Positions 1-5,642 of a DNA stretch of 5,642 bases are shown here, piece after piece. The notes below the pieces were generated by a model. That model made no database searches, was not told the DNA's origin, and saw nothing but the letters and a program-made list of their open reading frames with translations. The translations under genes were made by a program, and so were the position numbers. Position 1 is the stretch's first letter; each line of letters begins with the position of its first letter. This DNA is from Defluviitaleaceae bacterium (GTDB lineage: Bacteria > Bacillota > Clostridia > Lachnospirales > WRAX01): NCBI GenBank assembly GCA_009787945.1, contig WQSI01000109.1, positions 1 to 5,642 of the forward strand, given 5' to 3'.

Positions 1-4
1 GAAA

Positions 5-29
5 CCCCCTTGACAAAAAATGTCGGGGG
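5..29. repeat. Interrupted inverted repeat spanning the -35 box
   Basis: GACA (12-15) and TGTC (21-24) form an inverted repeat around AAAAA (16-20). Outside it, C5 at 5-9 can pair with the first five G of the homopolymer (25-29), with TT (10-11) bulged. The structure therefore includes the -35 box and part of the G tract. It could be a regulator site, a structure that promotes slippage during replication, or the remains of a minus-oriented terminator for a gene to the left. None of these can be chosen from the sequence alone. Confidence 0.35.
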
Positions 30-41
30 GGGGGGTATAAT
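10..41 (+). promoter_or_regulatory. SigA-type promoter with a G11 spacer
   Basis: A perfect -35 box TTGACA lies at 10-15 and a perfect -10 box TATAAT at 36-41. The spacer between them is 20 bases (16-35), three longer than the usual 17 optimum, and its last eleven bases are all G (25-35). Transcription would be expected to start near position 48, giving a leader of about 100 nt before the ATG at 149. Both boxes match the consensus exactly and point at the downstream cassette, so promoter identity is well supported. Its strength at this spacer length is uncertain, because a 20-base spacer is normally poor for the housekeeping sigma factor. Confidence 0.8.
25..35 (+). repeat. Homopolymeric G11 tract in promoter spacer
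   Basis: Eleven consecutive G fill the promoter-distal half of the spacer and abut the TATAAT box. Mononucleotide G/C tracts of this length are known contingency loci in several bacteria, where slipped-strand mispairing changes tract length and, when the tract sits between -35 and -10, changes promoter strength. Here G8 would give a 17-base spacer and G11 gives 20. That this tract is variable is inferred. The exact count could also be a sequencing or assembly error, which is common in long G runs. Confidence 0.75.
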
Positions 42-47
42 TTATGT

Positions 48-57
48 ATCCTAGGAT
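48..57. promoter_or_regulatory. Candidate operator: 10-bp palindrome at the start site
   Basis: ATCCTAGGAT is a perfect 10-bp palindrome beginning seven bases after the -10 box, where transcription should start. A dimeric repressor binding there would block initiation. No regulator gene is visible in the window, and a palindrome of this length has a modest probability of arising by chance in a 148-base leader, so this is only a candidate. Confidence 0.25.
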
Positions 58-134
58 TGCAAAAGGCGACGCGGAACTGCAGACCGAATGTTGCCGCCAA
101 TGTGGCAAATGCCACCGACAAAATACATAAGAAA
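58..134 (+). promoter_or_regulatory. Potentially structured 5' leader
   Basis: The leader between the promoter and the ribosome binding site contains two possible hairpins. GCGGAAC (71-77) pairs with GTTgCCGC (90-97) with one bulged G. GTGGC (102-106) pairs with GCCAC (111-115) across an AAAT loop. A third pairing, TTGCC (91-95) with GGCAA (104-108), would exclude both, so alternative folds are possible. I do not recognise a known riboswitch, T-box or attenuator, and no U-run follows the second hairpin, so intrinsic termination here is unlikely. The leader may simply be structured RNA or mRNA-stabilising. Confidence 0.25.
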
Positions 135-140
135 GAGAGG
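135..140 (+). promoter_or_regulatory. Ribosome binding site of the secreted protein gene
   Basis: GAGAGG ends 8 bases before the ATG at 149, a good spacing. A second AAAGG lies closer to the start (141-145) but leaves only 3 bases, so the first is the likelier Shine-Dalgarno. Confidence 0.75.
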
Positions 141-148
141 AAAGGAAA

Positions 149-1114
149 ATGAAAAAGACAAAATTAAGGATTACTGCAATGGTGATGGCGGCGTTTATGG
201 TGTTTATGGCTATGCCTGTTAATGCTTCTGAGAGAAGACCAACTACTGACTTATCTCCATATCCCGAACTTTCATTAGAAGCAAACGGGGATATAACATC
301 AGTTGACACTTTTGAGTTTGAAGGTATGCATTTTACTTTGAGAACCGTTGAAACTCCAACTGGAGATAGGTTTTTCTATGAATATCATGATGGTGTATTG
401 ATTAATAGGGCTGCGATTTATGCCAACCAAGCAGACAGAATAATGCATACAACTTTTACTCAAAGCGATAATGCTGATAGCCGAGCTATTGAAACTGAAA
501 ATACAGTTATTATGCTTCACGAACTCGGGGAAGTGCATAGCGAGGATGTGGTTGACCCGCTTAATGTACCCAGTCCTGGCGACCTAATTTCTGGTGTGAT
601 TTCATTTAGACATGAGGATTCAAGCCCGTGGACACAGCATCAAGTTCGCTTAAATACTTCAAGTGTATTTTTGGGCACGACTTCGGTTAGAATCAGAAAC
701 CAAACAGCTACATTGGCTACTTGGGGAGCGACAATCACATCAGCTTTAGGGTTAGCCGCTTGGAAGGCTGGTGCAGTTTCTGGTCTTGTCATTTCATCTA
801 TTGGTGCAGTATTCACAGTTGTGGGCTGGTTTGTTTCTCACATGGATGTGTCAGTAGATGTAACTCGATTCACTTATAACCTCACTTACTTGGGACGTCC
901 TAATAACAGTGTACCTCTTATACTAACACGGCATCGGGTTAACGACTTCATGCAGCCCCACTTGATGGGTATCACATTCTGGACAGGTGGCTCTCCGTGG
1001 TCTATAAGGTTACAAATGGATTCTTTATGGCGTCAATTTGCCTTTGCAGAAATAGTTCACTGGCAAGTGTTCCGTGGAAGTCCGTTTAGATGGTCTGTTA
1101 CAAGTTGGCTTTAA
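149..1114 (+). CDS. Secreted protein of unknown function with a Gly/Ala-rich hydrophobic segment
   Basis: I do not recognise the family. The 321-residue product starts with a clear Sec signal peptide: MKK, a Met/Ala/Phe-rich hydrophobic core (about 9-22) and a likely cleavage site after Val-Asn-Ala at residue 26. Residues 27-150 are polar and acidic, without an evident enzyme motif. Residues about 191-230 are a Gly/Ala/Ile/Val-rich hydrophobic stretch with small-residue spacing; it is long enough for one long or two short membrane passes and resembles a membrane-inserting or pore-forming segment. The C-terminal 90 residues are rich in Trp and Arg; there are ten Trp after residue 160. There is no cysteine, no lipobox and no sortase motif. 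The gene is followed after 20 bases by a small membrane protein gene and shares its promoter. A bacteriocin-like or surface-active role is a guess from the hydrophobic segment and the neighbour; a structural or adhesive exoprotein is equally possible. The start is fixed by the signal peptide and the ribosome binding site. Confidence 0.85.
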   Translation: MKKTKLRITAMVMAAFMVFMAMPVNASERRPTTDLSPYPELSLEANGDITSVDTFEFEGMHFTLRTVETPTGDRFFYEYHDGVLINRAAIYANQADRIMHTTFTQSDNADSRAIETENTVIMLHELGEVHSEDVVDPLNVPSPGDLISGVISFRHEDSSPWTQHQVRLNTSSVFLGTTSVRIRNQTATLATWGATITSALGLAAWKAGAVSGLVISSIGAVFTVVGWFVSHMDVSVDVTRFTYNLTYLGRPNNSVPLILTRHRVNDFMQPHLMGITFWTGGSPWSIRLQMDSLWRQFAFAEIVHWQVFRGSPFRWSVTSWL

Positions 1115-1120
1115 TGTTGT

Positions 1121-1126
1121 AGAGGT
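1121..1126 (+). promoter_or_regulatory. Ribosome binding site that favours the start at 1135
   Basis: AGAGGT lies 8 bases before the ATG at 1135 but only 2 bases before the in-frame ATG at 1129. The second ATG is therefore the likely start. It also puts the Lys-Lys pair directly at the N-terminus, as expected for the first membrane segment. Confidence 0.65.
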
Positions 1127-1134
1127 TAATGGTT

Positions 1135-1596
1135 ATGAAAAAATGGGTTTTAATAAGTATTGGTTTAGGTTTTCTTTTTTCTGTATTGGTACATATTGCC
1201 TTAATTAGTTTAAGTGATTTTCACAATGGGCACACCATGACCTTGGCAGAGGTTGAAGCAAAAATGGATGAAAAGCCTGTGGTTAATCTTGCCATTGTGG
1301 AAGGCTCTAGGGTATACGCTGTTTACGAAGATGGAGAATATGCCCATTATGTTTTTGGGATTGGCATGTTTAGCGATCGCTATCGCTTTTGGTGGCGGGT
1401 AGAATACGCATCTTTTTTCCCTGGTAGATGGCGGAGATTTCACGCTTATGTTCAGGGGTCGGAAATAACCTACACCCCTTACGGAGTTTCTCACCATCTC
1501 ACTTTTGGCACGGGCATTTCCTTCTTAACCATTAATGCTATATTTGCAGGTGTTGCGTGGCATATCATAAAAAAGCAAAAGCCAGAGCTGACATAA
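1135..1596 (+). CDS. Small protein with two membrane segments, unknown function
   Basis: The family is not recognised. With the start at 1135 the product has 153 residues (155 if the ATG at 1129 is used). A first membrane segment covers about residues 4-26 after an N-terminal Met-Lys-Lys. A second covers about 123-144 and is followed by the basic tail KKQK. By the positive-inside rule both ends are cytoplasmic, and a loop of roughly 95 residues faces outward. The loop is rich in Tyr, Phe, Trp and Arg and has short alternating stretches typical of beta structure. There is no cysteine and no catalytic signature. The gene lies 20 bases after the secreted protein gene and ends before the shared terminator, so the two form one transcript. 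Possible roles are an immunity protein, a membrane anchor or an export partner for the upstream product; the sequence does not separate these. Confidence 0.8.
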   Translation: MKKWVLISIGLGFLFSVLVHIALISLSDFHNGHTMTLAEVEAKMDEKPVVNLAIVEGSRVYAVYEDGEYAHYVFGIGMFSDRYRFWWRVEYASFFPGRWRRFHAYVQGSEITYTPYGVSHHLTFGTGISFLTINAIFAGVAWHIIKKQKPELT

Positions 1597-1620
1597 CTCG
1601 GTATCGTAACCATTATAAAT

Positions 1621-1657
1621 AACAAAAACCACGCCAAAAATAGGCGTGGTTTTTGTT
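1621..1657. terminator. Bidirectional intrinsic terminator between convergent genes
   Basis: A perfect 15-bp inverted repeat (1621-1635 and 1643-1657) encloses a 7-base loop (AAAAATA). The core stem is CCACGCC/GGCGTGG. On the plus strand the right arm ends in TTTTTGTT, and because of the symmetry the minus strand reads the same tail, so it can stop transcripts from both sides. The TAA stop codon of the minus-strand NFACT gene (1656-1658) lies at the base of the stem. Confidence 0.9.
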
Positions 1658-3392
1658 AAACCTTCAAACTCAAAGCCTTAACCCGCTCTTCGTCGGGGGT
1701 GATGTGGGCTGTTTTGTAGTTGTCATAAATTACCATGCCTGGCTTGGCTTTGGCGGGTTTGCGCACGTTTTTGCGGGGGCAGTAGTCCACGGGGACCATG
1801 CTGCCGCCGCGGCCTTTGCTGTAAAATCCCGCTAAATTTACGGCTTCTTCAAGGGCAATGTCGCTGATTTGCCCTGCCTTTGCCTTTAAAATCACATGAG
1901 AGCCTGGGATGTGCTTGGTATGCAGCCAAATGTCGTCTTTATCGGCGTTTTTGGTAAGTTGGTCGTTTTGCTGGTTGTTTTTGCCCACAAAAATGTCAAA
2001 GCCGTCTGGGGTGACGAAATGGAGGGGTTTGGTTTGGGCGGCATCCCGCTTTTTACCCTTGTTTTTGGGCTTTTTAATGAAGCCTTCCTCTTGAAGCTCC
2101 TCACGAATTTGCATTAAATCCGCCACAGTGTCGCTTTGGGCGATGCTTTGCATGACGGCTTCCAGATATGCCAGCTCTTCTTCATTTTGCGCCACTTGGG
2201 TCACTAAGGCTTCTGCGGTGCGTTTTTGCTTATTGTATTTTTTAAAGTATGCCTGGGCGTTTTCCGCAGGGGTCTTTTGGGGGTTTAGCTCAATTTCAAT
2301 GGTGGGCAAATCTTCCTCATAAAAGTTTTGGACTAAAACCATTGGCTGTCCTTGTTTTATGGCGTAGATGTTGGCGGTGACAAGCTCCCCATAAAGGCGC
2401 AGGGTGTCGCGGTCGGCAATTTCTGCTGTGGTTTTTGCCTGAATATCCGCCTTTTTCACACAGCGGTCAATTAGGTTTTGCACAACGCGGCGCATGTCTT
2501 GGGAGCGTTGGCGGATGCGGTCTGCTGTGTCCTTGCTACTGTAAAAATATTCCACAAGCTCCGATGGGGATTGAAATTCCTGGGTAAATTCGTCACCAAA
2601 AACACTGCCCCCGAAAAAGGCGAAGCCTTGGGGGTTTTTTGTGTTATTGTAGAGGATGTAAGGGGCAAAGCCGCCATTAATCGCCTGTTTAAAAGCCTCA
2701 AATAGGGCGGTTTTCTGCCTGTGGTCAAGCTGGTTAGCTTGGATATTCGGGTCAATTTCTGCCATTTGGCAAATTACCCCTGCGGAAAAGCTGCTGACAC
2801 CTGTGTAATTATGAAAAATTGCCTTTGCCACGGTGGTTTCGCCTAAAACCCCATGAAATTCCGCTTCGTTGGTGTTTAGGGGGTCATGCTTGTCCTGGCT
2901 TGGGGCTTCTGTAAAATCCCGCCCTGGCAAAATTTGTCGCACAGCAGAAAGGCTTGCAGAAACATGCTTTGCCGCATCCAAAACAACGCCTTTTGACACC
3001 AAAATAATATTGCTGTGCCGCCCCATAATCTCTAAAATCAGCTGTTTTTCTTCAAGGTCGCCCATTTCGTTGCGCCCTTCAATGTGGATGGAAACCACCC
3101 GCTCTAGCCCTGGCTGGGTAATTTTTACAATTCGCCCGCTGCCGATATGTTTGCGCAAAAGCATACAAAACATTGGCGCAACTGCGGGGCTTTCCTTGTG
3201 TTTTGCTGTAAGGTGGATGCGGGGGAATGTGGCGTTTGCCGTTAGCAAAAGTTTGTGGTTTGCCCCCTGACTGCGCACTGCCAGTACAATTTCATCCTTT
3301 TCAGGCTGTGTTATTTTATCAATGCGCCCGCCTGTTAATTTTTCGCCAATTTCTGCCACAAGGGCAGAAACGGCAATTCCGTCAAAAGCCAT
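1656..3392 (-). CDS. rqcH: NFACT-family ribosome quality control protein RqcH (FbpA-like)
   Basis: The 578-residue product has the usual length and layout of bacterial NFACT proteins, formerly called fibronectin-binding protein A. The NFACT-N domain covers about 1-200, with the opening RIDKITQP, the EIMGRHSNIIL signature at 121-131, and Glu97-Arg98 where Bacillus RqcH has the Asp-Arg pair needed for tRNA binding. A helix-hairpin-helix-like part follows near 195-215, then a long charged helical coiled-coil region (about 280-430), a Lys-rich linker (440-449) and the NFACT-R domain (about 455-560) with DIWLHTKHIPGSHV at 487-500. In characterised relatives the protein binds 50S subunits carrying stalled peptidyl-tRNA and recruits Ala-tRNA to add C-terminal alanine tails that mark the chain for degradation. 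It acts in the cytoplasm; an adhesin role claimed for some relatives cannot be judged here. It starts 11 bases after the PBP gene, which suggests co-transcription. The ATG at 3392 is supported by GAGGT 5 bases upstream. Confidence 0.92.
   Translation of the reverse strand: MAFDGIAVSALVAEIGEKLTGGRIDKITQPEKDEIVLAVRSQGANHKLLLTANATFPRIHLTAKHKESPAVAPMFCMLLRKHIGSGRIVKITQPGLERVVSIHIEGRNEMGDLEEKQLILEIMGRHSNIILVSKGVVLDAAKHVSASLSAVRQILPGRDFTEAPSQDKHDPLNTNEAEFHGVLGETTVAKAIFHNYTGVSSFSAGVICQMAEIDPNIQANQLDHRQKTALFEAFKQAINGGFAPYILYNNTKNPQGFAFFGGSVFGDEFTQEFQSPSELVEYFYSSKDTADRIRQRSQDMRRVVQNLIDRCVKKADIQAKTTAEIADRDTLRLYGELVTANIYAIKQGQPMVLVQNFYEEDLPTIEIELNPQKTPAENAQAYFKKYNKQKRTAEALVTQVAQNEEELAYLEAVMQSIAQSDTVADLMQIREELQEEGFIKKPKNKGKKRDAAQTKPLHFVTPDGFDIFVGKNNQQNDQLTKNADKDDIWLHTKHIPGSHVILKAKAGQISDIALEEAVNLAGFYSKGRGGSMVPVDYCPRKNVRKPAKAKPGMVIYDNYKTAHITPDEERVKALSLKV
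2608..2640 (+). terminator. Terminator-like hairpin inside rqcH, antisense orientation
   Basis: On the plus strand C5 (2608-2612) pairs with G5 (2630-2634) and AAGGC (2617-2621) pairs with GCCTT (2625-2629) around a GAA loop, with GAAA (2613-2616) bulged on the left. Six T follow immediately (2635-2640). This has the form of an intrinsic terminator reading opposite to rqcH. It could stop antisense or read-through RNA, or be a chance result of the codons for the Pro-Gln-Gly-Phe-Ala-Phe-Phe-Gly-Gly stretch (residues 254-262). Confidence 0.4.
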
Positions 3393-3397
3393 GTTTT

Positions 3398-3402
3398 ACC
3401 TC
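3398..3402 (-). promoter_or_regulatory. Ribosome binding site of rqcH
   Basis: The minus strand reads GAGGT followed by 5 bases and ATG. The site begins one base after the TAA stop of the preceding penicillin-binding protein gene, so translation of the two genes may be coupled. Confidence 0.75.
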
Positions 3403-3403
3403 G

Positions 3404-5642
3404 TTATCTTATCGTATCGCTATTTTGCGTGATTTCTGTGGTGTTTAATCCAAAATATTCCTCTAAGGCGGCACGCATCACCCGCCCTGCTGTTGAGCCA
3501 AGGGGGCGGAAGTCGCTATGGGGCATGGTCACATGCATTGCAATTTGGGGGTTTTCCAAGGGCGCAAAGCCGCCGTATGATGTGTGACTGGAGCGTCCGC
3601 CTGCCACCTCTGCCGTGCCTGATTTTATGCCAACTTCCATTGGGAAACCCGCGAAAATGCCCCGACCAGTACCTCTTGAGCCGCGGGTTACCATATGCAT
3701 ACCTTCGTGGATGGCATCCCATGCTTCGTCAGCCACATTCATTTGATATTCCACAACTGGCTCAAAGCTTGTAATTGTGCCGTCTGCCGCCACCATACGG
3801 TCAACTAATGTCATCTCCATACGTGTACCGCGGGTTGCGATGGTTGCCATCATTTTCGTCATAGATGCGGTGGAATAGGCGTTATAACCCTGCCCAATAG
3901 ACACCTGGCTGGTCATCCCTGCTGTCCAGCTTCCAGGGCTGCCCTGGGCTTGACGGAAGGCGGGAGAAGCAAAGGCAGGCACATCGTTATTAAGCCCCCA
4001 AAACATGCGGTTTTCACCAACTTGCACCCCTGTTGGCGTGCCAAGCCCAAGGGCTTCCATATAATAATTTAGCGTGTCAATCCCGCCATTTAGGTTGAAA
4101 GCGACGCGGTTGTGGAAGTAGTTGCAGGATGCCGCTGTGGCTTGAACCACGTTAACAGCACCAGGGCGCGCCATACAGCCAAGATGAGGCACGCCAGCAT
4201 CACGGAAAACGCCGCCGCAACGGATTATGGTGTTAGGGGTGATGACCCCTTGGGAAAGCCCCGCGAGAGCCGTTGCCATTTTAAAAGTAGAGCCTGGGGC
4301 GATTGCCTCGGTGAAGGCGCGGGCGTTTTGGGGCTGGGTTGGGTCAATATTAAGCGCCATTATATAGGCGTTATCCCGCCTGTGGGGCAGAAAGTTGTTG
4401 CCGTCAAAGGTGGGGTAATTTACCGCGGCAATTACGCCCCCTGTGTTAACACAGCTGACAACAACCGACCCCGTGGCAGGGTCCATATTCACCATTTGAG
4501 GGGTGAGATGACGCTGTTCCGCAAGTTGAATAACAAACATTTGAGGGGTCATGTAGCGGTAAGGCTCAAATTCAATAATCCCCTGCTCTTCCATTACCTC
4601 AAACATGGTGGTTAGGCTGATGTTGCCGTTTAAAATATGCTCTTCTATAAATTCATTAAGATTGCGGCGGAAAACCTCTATATTAACATCTTCGTCTGCG
4701 TTGATTTCAGAATTTGCCAGCACAAAATTCTGCACCTGATAAGACGCAGGAAATTCCTCTGGGTCATAAAAATCCATAATTAACAAAGAGTTAATATTAT
4801 TTGACGTTAGAGTTGACGCGATAACCTCCCGCGTGAAGGGCGCGCCGCCGTTGCGCAGACGGTGGAGAAGGACATTCGCCAGCTGGTCCTCCAAAATATA
4901 GTAAAGATTGCGCTGTAGGGTTGCGTCAATTGTTAGGAAAACATCCTGCCCTGGCACTGCATCTTGATGGCTGATAATGCCCACTCGGCGGCGGTTGTTG
5001 TCCACCTCTATAATGGTTTCGCCCCGTGTTCCGCGGAGTTGGCTCTCAAAACTGCGCTCGATACCCACCACCCCAAAAAGGTCGTTGGCTGTGTAGCCAA
5101 GATGTTGGTTTGCTTCCAAATCCGCAGGGGAAATTCGGGTTAAATATCCAATTATATTTGTTAAATATCTGCCCATTGGGTAATAGCGCAGATAGTCGCT
5201 TGCCACGTAAATACCAGGCATGGCGTGCCCAAATTCCTCTAATGCTGCCACTGTGCGGCGGTCTATATCTGTTGCCAATGGTATTTGGTTTACGTTAAAA
5301 CGCTGTAAATACAATGCCGACCGCAGGCGCAGCAGGGTGTGCTGGTCGTCACGGCTTAGGTTTGTTGGTATCCCGAAATATTCTTGCAAAGCGGCATATG
5401 CCTGGGTTGCGGTAAGGTCGCCGTCAAGCCTGTGGTCATCTAGCCAGCGGCGTTGTGTTGCCTCGCTTGCAACGGTGAAAACCCGCGGCGTTGTGCCAGA
5501 AATAATAAACTCCGCGTCAACAAAAATTTCTTCGCCGCCGCCTTCCATAATGTCCATAAACAGTAAAAAAGCCTCATTTAAGTCAAATTCCTGCCCCCAA
5601 ATTTCGCTGAAAACCGCAGAAGGGTCCATCATCACAGTAAAA
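3404..5642 (-). CDS. Class B penicillin-binding protein, PBP2/MrdA type (5' partial)
   Basis: This is a peptidoglycan DD-transpeptidase that cross-links the cell wall outside the membrane. Residues are counted from the GTG at 5635. The dimerisation/pedestal part covers about 100-220, with RSALYLQRF near 105-113, GVVGIERSFESQLRG at 188-202 and an Arg-rich end (215-217). The transpeptidase domain starts near 384 (MDPATG) and carries all three catalytic motifs: SxxK as Ser449-Thr-Phe-Lys452, SxN as Ser503-Cys-Asn505, and KSG at 671-673 in place of the usual KTG. GQG is at 581-583. About 130 residues (roughly 250-383) separate the linker TIDATLQ from the transpeptidase start; a long insert here matches my recollection of clostridial PBP2 proteins. 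The reading frame stays open to the right edge and no signal anchor is visible, so the real start and the membrane helix lie outside. The PBP2 (elongation) assignment rather than PBP3/SpoVD (division, sporulation) rests on sequence style and is less certain than the class. Confidence 0.93.
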   Translation of the reverse strand, partial: FTVMMDPSAVFSEIWGQEFDLNEAFLLFMDIMEGGGEEIFVDAEFIISGTTPRVFTVASEATQRRWLDDHRLDGDLTATQAYAALQEYFGIPTNLSRDDQHTLLRLRSALYLQRFNVNQIPLATDIDRRTVAALEEFGHAMPGIYVASDYLRYYPMGRYLTNIIGYLTRISPADLEANQHLGYTANDLFGVVGIERSFESQLRGTRGETIIEVDNNRRRVGIISHQDAVPGQDVFLTIDATLQRNLYYILEDQLANVLLHRLRNGGAPFTREVIASTLTSNNINSLLIMDFYDPEEFPASYQVQNFVLANSEINADEDVNIEVFRRNLNEFIEEHILNGNISLTTMFEVMEEQGIIEFEPYRYMTPQMFVIQLAEQRHLTPQMVNMDPATGSVVVSCVNTGGVIAAVNYPTFDGNNFLPHRRDNAYIMALNIDPTQPQNARAFTEAIAPGSTFKMATALAGLSQGVITPNTIIRCGGVFRDAGVPHLGCMARPGAVNVVQATAASCNYFHNRVAFNLNGGIDTLNYYMEALGLGTPTGVQVGENRMFWGLNNDVPAFASPAFRQAQGSPGSWTAGMTSQVSIGQGYNAYSTASMTKMMATIATRGTRMEMTLVDRMVAADGTITSFEPVVEYQMNVADEAWDAIHEGMHMVTRGSRGTGRGIFAGFPMEVGIKSGTAEVAGGRSSHTSYGGFAPLENPQIAMHVTMPHSDFRPLGSTAGRVMRAALEEYFGLNTTEITQNSDTIR

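Noticed and set aside
42..148. Known riboswitch (c-di-GMP, fluoride, preQ1) in the leader
   Set aside because: The conserved core sequences of these classes are not present as far as I can match by eye.
299..538. Minus-strand open frame of 79 codons inside the secreted protein gene
   Set aside because: The plus-strand frame has a signal peptide, ribosome binding site and promoter; this one has none of these.
1129..1131. First in-frame ATG as the start of the small membrane protein
   Set aside because: Only 2 bases separate it from AGAGGT; the ATG at 1135 has a spacing of 8. It cannot be fully excluded.
1373..1380. GCGATCGC octamer, as in the HIP1 repeat of cyanobacteria
   Set aside because: I noticed only this one copy, and the gene content is not cyanobacterial; a chance occurrence.
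2869..3270. Plus-strand open frame of 133 codons opposite rqcH
   Set aside because: It is antisense to the conserved NFACT-N domain, and its composition is that of a shadow frame.
4112..4615. Plus-strand open frame of 167 codons
   Set aside because: It lies opposite the PBP transpeptidase region, which has intact catalytic motifs. The translation shows no recognisable domain and it has no convincing ribosome binding site.
5633..5635. GTG at the right end as the true start of the penicillin-binding protein
   Set aside because: The frame is open through to the window edge, and the visible part lacks the N-terminal membrane anchor of class B PBPs, so the real start lies outside.
1..5642. CRISPR array, tRNA, rRNA, insertion sequence or attachment site
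   Set aside because: No regularly spaced direct repeats, no cloverleaf or rRNA-like sequence, and no transposase or integrase coding region were found.

Overview
The window looks like a bacterial chromosome fragment, most likely from an anaerobic Firmicute of the class Clostridia. The reasons are a clostridial-type PBP2 with a long insert between its dimerisation and transpeptidase domains, an RqcH/FbpA-type NFACT protein, AGAGG/GAGGT-type ribosome binding sites and a consensus SigA-like promoter. Species and genus cannot be told from this sequence.

Layout. Positions 1-148 hold a promoter with consensus TTGACA and TATAAT boxes, an unbroken run of eleven G between them, a 10-bp palindrome at the expected transcription start and a leader that can fold. 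Positions 149-1596 hold a two-gene plus-strand cassette: a secreted, cysteine-free protein of 321 residues with a Gly/Ala-rich hydrophobic segment, then a small protein with two membrane segments. I recognise neither as a member of a named family. A perfect 15-bp inverted repeat (1621-1657) is a bidirectional terminator between this cassette and the convergent genes. On the minus strand, a class B penicillin-binding protein (open at the right edge, its N-terminus outside the window) is followed after 11 bases by the NFACT/RqcH gene, which ends inside the terminator.

How the genes may work together. The minus-strand pair is housekeeping: peptidoglycan cross-linking (PBP2 type) and rescue of stalled ribosomes (RqcH). 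They are probably co-transcribed, but no direct functional link is known to me. The plus-strand pair looks accessory: it has lower GC on the lines I counted, and it has its own promoter and terminator. The most interesting point is that its promoter has a 20-base spacer made largely of G11. Slippage of this tract would move the spacer towards or away from the 17-base optimum, so expression may be phase-variable. A secreted protein with a possible membrane-inserting segment, a two-span membrane partner and a slippable promoter together make a plausible but unproven surface or antagonism cassette (for example effector plus immunity).
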